Both the position numbers and the translations under genes were made by a program. The notes under the pieces are model-generated. The model saw nothing but the letters and a program-made list of their open reading frames with translations. It did not search any database and was not told the origin of the DNA. This document shows positions 5,800 to 7,637 of a stretch of DNA of 7,637 bases, piece after piece. Source of the stretch: Deltaproteobacteria bacterium (GTDB lineage Bacteria; Desulfobacterota; GWC2-55-46); NCBI GenBank assembly GCA_016234955.1, contig JACRNN010000282.1, positions 1 to 7,637 on the forward strand. The letters run 5' to 3'. Within the stretch, counting starts at the first letter, position 1. Each line of letters starts with the position of its first letter.

Positions 5800-5814
5800 G
5801 GCAGGGAGGGTGAA

Positions 5815-6486
5815 ATGCTGAAGAAGATATCCTATTTATCGGTTCTGGTTTTCGCAATCCTATTAACATCCATTCTATCGGCGGAGCAAGGGTTCGCGGA
5901 GATGGGCGGGCAGGTATTTTACAGATACGGCATCGCCAACCTCAAGGACGACAGGGGGGGCGAGGTATTCACCGATACGTTGAACTATCTCAAAGAAGGC
6001 AGTAATAACGGCACCAGGGGCTGGAACGTCAGCGCGGGGTTGGACCTGCCGCTCCTGAAGGACATCGGCCCCGGCACGCTCCTGGGCGAGATTATGGTGG
6101 ATTACGCGAGCTTCTCAAAGAAAAAGGTCACGCAGGCGACCTCCACGCTCCTGCAGCTCGACGGGACGACCGTAGTGCACTCTACCAATGAGGTGGCCGT
6201 CTCCGAGCTGGCGGTAGTCGTGGCCCCTAAATATCGCATCGACCTGTACGACGGCAAGCTCCGGCCCTGGATAATCCCGGCAGGACTTGTATTCCTGGTC
6301 AACTCGCCGCCGTCCAACGATACCACGTACCTCGACATCGGGTATCAGTTCGGCGCGGGGATCGAGTACCGGATATTGGAGCCGCTCAGCATCGGCTTGG
6401 ACTACAGGTATACGATAGCCTCCGGCGAGCCGAACATGAAGGCCACATACTCGACCATCGCGCTTTATATGGGGATCAACTTCTGA
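5815..6486 (+). CDS. Outer-membrane beta-barrel protein
   Basis: This 223-residue secreted protein begins MLKKISYLSVLVFAILLTSI, a typical signal peptide with likely cleavage after GFA (about residue 27). The mature part alternates polar and hydrophobic residues with many aromatic strand ends: GQVFYRYGIANL, GWNVSAGLDLPLL, GEIMVDYASF, APKYRIDLYDGKLRPWI, DIGYQFGAGIEYRI, LSIGLDYRYTIA. The last strand is TYSTIALYMGINF, ending in the C-terminal Phe recognised by the BAM machinery. Size fits a small barrel of about 8-10 strands (OmpA-barrel/OmpW-like); I cannot name the family. ATG 5815 is chosen because a strong Shine-Dalgarno, AGGGAGGGTGA, lies just upstream and the signal peptide starts there. 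The frame is open back to 5734, but that would bury the signal peptide. Expression is probably sigma-54 dependent. Confidence 0.82.
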   Translation: MLKKISYLSVLVFAILLTSILSAEQGFAEMGGQVFYRYGIANLKDDRGGEVFTDTLNYLKEGSNNGTRGWNVSAGLDLPLLKDIGPGTLLGEIMVDYASFSKKKVTQATSTLLQLDGTTVVHSTNEVAVSELAVVVAPKYRIDLYDGKLRPWIIPAGLVFLVNSPPSNDTTYLDIGYQFGAGIEYRILEPLSIGLDYRYTIASGEPNMKATYSTIALYMGINF

Positions 6487-6499
6487 CGCGCGCGTGGCT

Positions 6500-6522
6500 G
6501 GGGGGGGGCGGGGAGGGGGCGG
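6500..6522 (+). other. G-rich tract with G-quadruplex potential
   Basis: Runs of 9, 4, 5 and 2 G are separated by single bases (6500-6508, 6510-6513, 6515-6519, 6521-6522), and another GGG lies at 6526-6528. The tract begins 14 nt after the stop of the outer-membrane gene on its coding strand, so it would be in the mRNA 3' region. The 9-G run is also a place where sequencing length errors are common. Confidence 0.5.
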
Positions 6523-6625
6523 ACCGGGAAGAGCCGGGGAAAAGCAGACCCTGCGCGCCCTGCTGGATGAGGGTCCCTTTGATACAATCTGTTTAAGACC
6601 AGCGTTTGAGGCGTTTAACTCACCT

Positions 6626-6655
6626 GACGGGCCCCAAGACCCCTTGGGGCTCGTC
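6626..6655 (+). terminator. Strong hairpin, likely terminator after the outer-membrane gene
   Basis: GACGGGCCCCAAG (6626-6638) and CTTGGGGCTCGTC (6643-6655) form a 13-bp stem with one G-T wobble around ACCC. The sequence after it is only weakly T-rich (TTCAATATAT), so termination may be partial. It separates the outer-membrane gene from the oxidase-like gene starting at 6691. Confidence 0.6.
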
Positions 6656-6690
6656 TTCAATATATAAAATTCCGTCTCAGAGGTGAACAG

Positions 6691-7637
6691 ATGAAATCAA
6701 TTATTAAAGGCGTGGCGGCACGGAGAGACACATGGATGGTTCTGCTATTGTCTATAGCCATCCTCGCCGTCGTGTCGACGCCTGCCTTTGCCCTTGAGGA
6801 GAACGTCTACCGGCAGATAGCCGGGCTCGATTCGAGGAAGGTCGTATGGTTTTTGGCGCAGATGCATCTGTTTTTCGGCGCCTTCGTTCTGGGCGTTCCC
6901 ATCTTCGCGGTCCTCATAGAGATAGTCGGCTGGAAGAACAAGGACGCCAAGTTCGATAAATTAGCCTACGAGTTCACGTCCCTTCTGAGCGTGGCCTACG
7001 CCACGACCGCGGCCTTCGGGGGTCTTCTCGCGTTTTCGCTTTTCACGCTCTATCCGACCTTCATGGGCTACATGGCCGGGATGTTCAAGAGCGTGATGTT
7101 CCTCTACGCGGTATTGTTCTTCGGGGAGACGTTCTGTCTCTACATGTATTATTACGGGTGGGGCTGGCTCAAGGGCGGAGAGCCCTTTGGCAGGAGGGCG
7201 CAGCTCGTATTGAAGGGGCTGGGGGCGCTGGTCATCATCATAGGCGTGATATTCTTCTTCGGCGGTTTCGGCCCCAAGATGAGGGGCGACACGAGGACGT
7301 TCATTACCGCGATTTATTTCCTGCCGCTCGGCGCCGGCCTCTTTATCGCGAAGGACAGAAAAGGCGTTCATATCCTCATCGGGATACTCTTGAATATATT
7401 CGGCACGGCCATCATGCAGATGGCCAATTCCATGGCCGGCTTCATGATGAGTCCGGGCGGCGTGAGCGAGAAGGGCGAGCTTATTGGCACGGCGTGGCAG
7501 GTCTTCGAGAACACGCTCGCAACGCCGCTGGCCATCCACAGGATGATGGGGAACCTCGCCTTCGGCGGGCTTGTGGCCGGGGCGTACGCGGCGGTGAAGT
7601 TCATCGCGTCCAAGACCCCGGAGGACAAGGTCCACTA
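6691..7637 (+). CDS. Cytochrome bd subunit I-like membrane protein (3' end outside window)
   Basis: 315 codons are visible. A signal-like hydrophobic N-terminus (WMVLLLSIAILAVVSTPAFA) precedes several membrane helices: about 53-80 (LAQMHLFFGAFVLGVPIFAV), 95-130, 134-158, 172-194, 203-220, 226-253 and 279-304. Spacing of key residues matches CydA. H59 corresponds to haem ligand H19, E146 (FFGET) lies 87 residues on like E107, and N246 to H283 (37 residues) parallels N148 to H186, the haem b558 ligand. Quinol- or cytochrome-linked oxygen reduction is therefore plausible. Differences are a longer N-terminus, about 60 extra residues between E146 and the MANSMAG motif, and Leu where E99 would be. 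ATG 6691 has AGAGGTGA just upstream. The last codon is incomplete (TA), so whether the gene stops here is unknown. It follows a terminator, so it is likely a separate transcription unit. Confidence 0.75.
   Translation, partial: MKSIIKGVAARRDTWMVLLLSIAILAVVSTPAFALEENVYRQIAGLDSRKVVWFLAQMHLFFGAFVLGVPIFAVLIEIVGWKNKDAKFDKLAYEFTSLLSVAYATTAAFGGLLAFSLFTLYPTFMGYMAGMFKSVMFLYAVLFFGETFCLYMYYYGWGWLKGGEPFGRRAQLVLKGLGALVIIIGVIFFFGGFGPKMRGDTRTFITAIYFLPLGAGLFIAKDRKGVHILIGILLNIFGTAIMQMANSMAGFMMSPGGVSEKGELIGTAWQVFENTLATPLAIHRMMGNLAFGGLVAGAYAAVKFIASKTPEDKVH

Noticed and set aside
5734..5814. Upstream start for the outer-membrane protein (27 extra residues)
   Set aside because: It would place 27 charged residues before an obvious signal peptide, while the ATG at 5815 has a strong Shine-Dalgarno.
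6580..6608. Possible promoter (TTGATA, TACAAT) ahead of the oxidase-like gene
   Set aside because: The two hexamers overlap each other, and neither has a partner at a suitable spacing.
6961..7635. A 224-codon open frame on the minus strand
   Set aside because: It is an antisense shadow of the GC-rich oxidase-like gene. Its translation is rich in H, E, R and P without any family motif, whereas the plus strand shows membrane helices and haem-ligand spacing.

Overview
The window looks like chromosome of a Gram-negative, probably anaerobic or micro-oxic bacterium. It encodes an outer-membrane beta-barrel protein, a sigma-54 activator with a matching -24/-12 promoter, a RecD2 helicase and a cytochrome bd-like membrane oxidase subunit. 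Frequent AGG (Arg) and ATA (Ile) codons with moderate-to-high GC would fit Nitrospirota (Thermodesulfovibrionia-like) or a deltaproteobacterial lineage. That placement is a guess from style, not a phylogenetic result.

Layout. (1) 1-582, minus strand: the N-terminal 194 residues of a RecD2 helicase, cut by the window edge. Its start region is partly duplicated 77 bp upstream. (2) 583-1668, accessory stretch: a decayed IS30-family transposase broken by about three frameshifts, then two REP-like GC-rich hairpins whose stems differ by a compensatory base-pair change. (3) 1581-2342: a strong sigma-70-type promoter driving a MntA/HepT (MNT/HEPN) toxin-antitoxin pair with a 4-nt gene overlap, followed by about 265 bp of non-coding or remnant sequence. 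(4) 2609-5282: a promoter, a soluble PAS-domain histidine kinase with a C-x10-C-x2-C cluster, a 90-bp gap holding two hairpins (one terminator-like), and an NtrC-family sigma-54 activator with a GAFSGA variant of the GAFTGA loop. (5) 5283-6486: a 532-bp regulatory region and an outer-membrane beta-barrel gene. The region holds a nearly perfect 38-bp palindrome, a partial second copy of its left half 121 bp downstream, and a good sigma-54 promoter. (6) 6487-7637: a G-rich tract, a strong hairpin terminator, and the 5' part of a cytochrome bd subunit I-like gene that runs off the window.

How the parts may work together. The most coherent unit is 2609-6486. A cytoplasmic kinase, possibly redox- or metal-sensing, would phosphorylate the sigma-54 activator. 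The activator would bind the palindrome(s) and open the -24/-12 promoter of the envelope protein gene. Every component is visible in sequence; the wiring between them is inference. The mntA-hepT pair, transposase remnant and hairpin repeats look like an accessory insertion between recD2 and this circuit.
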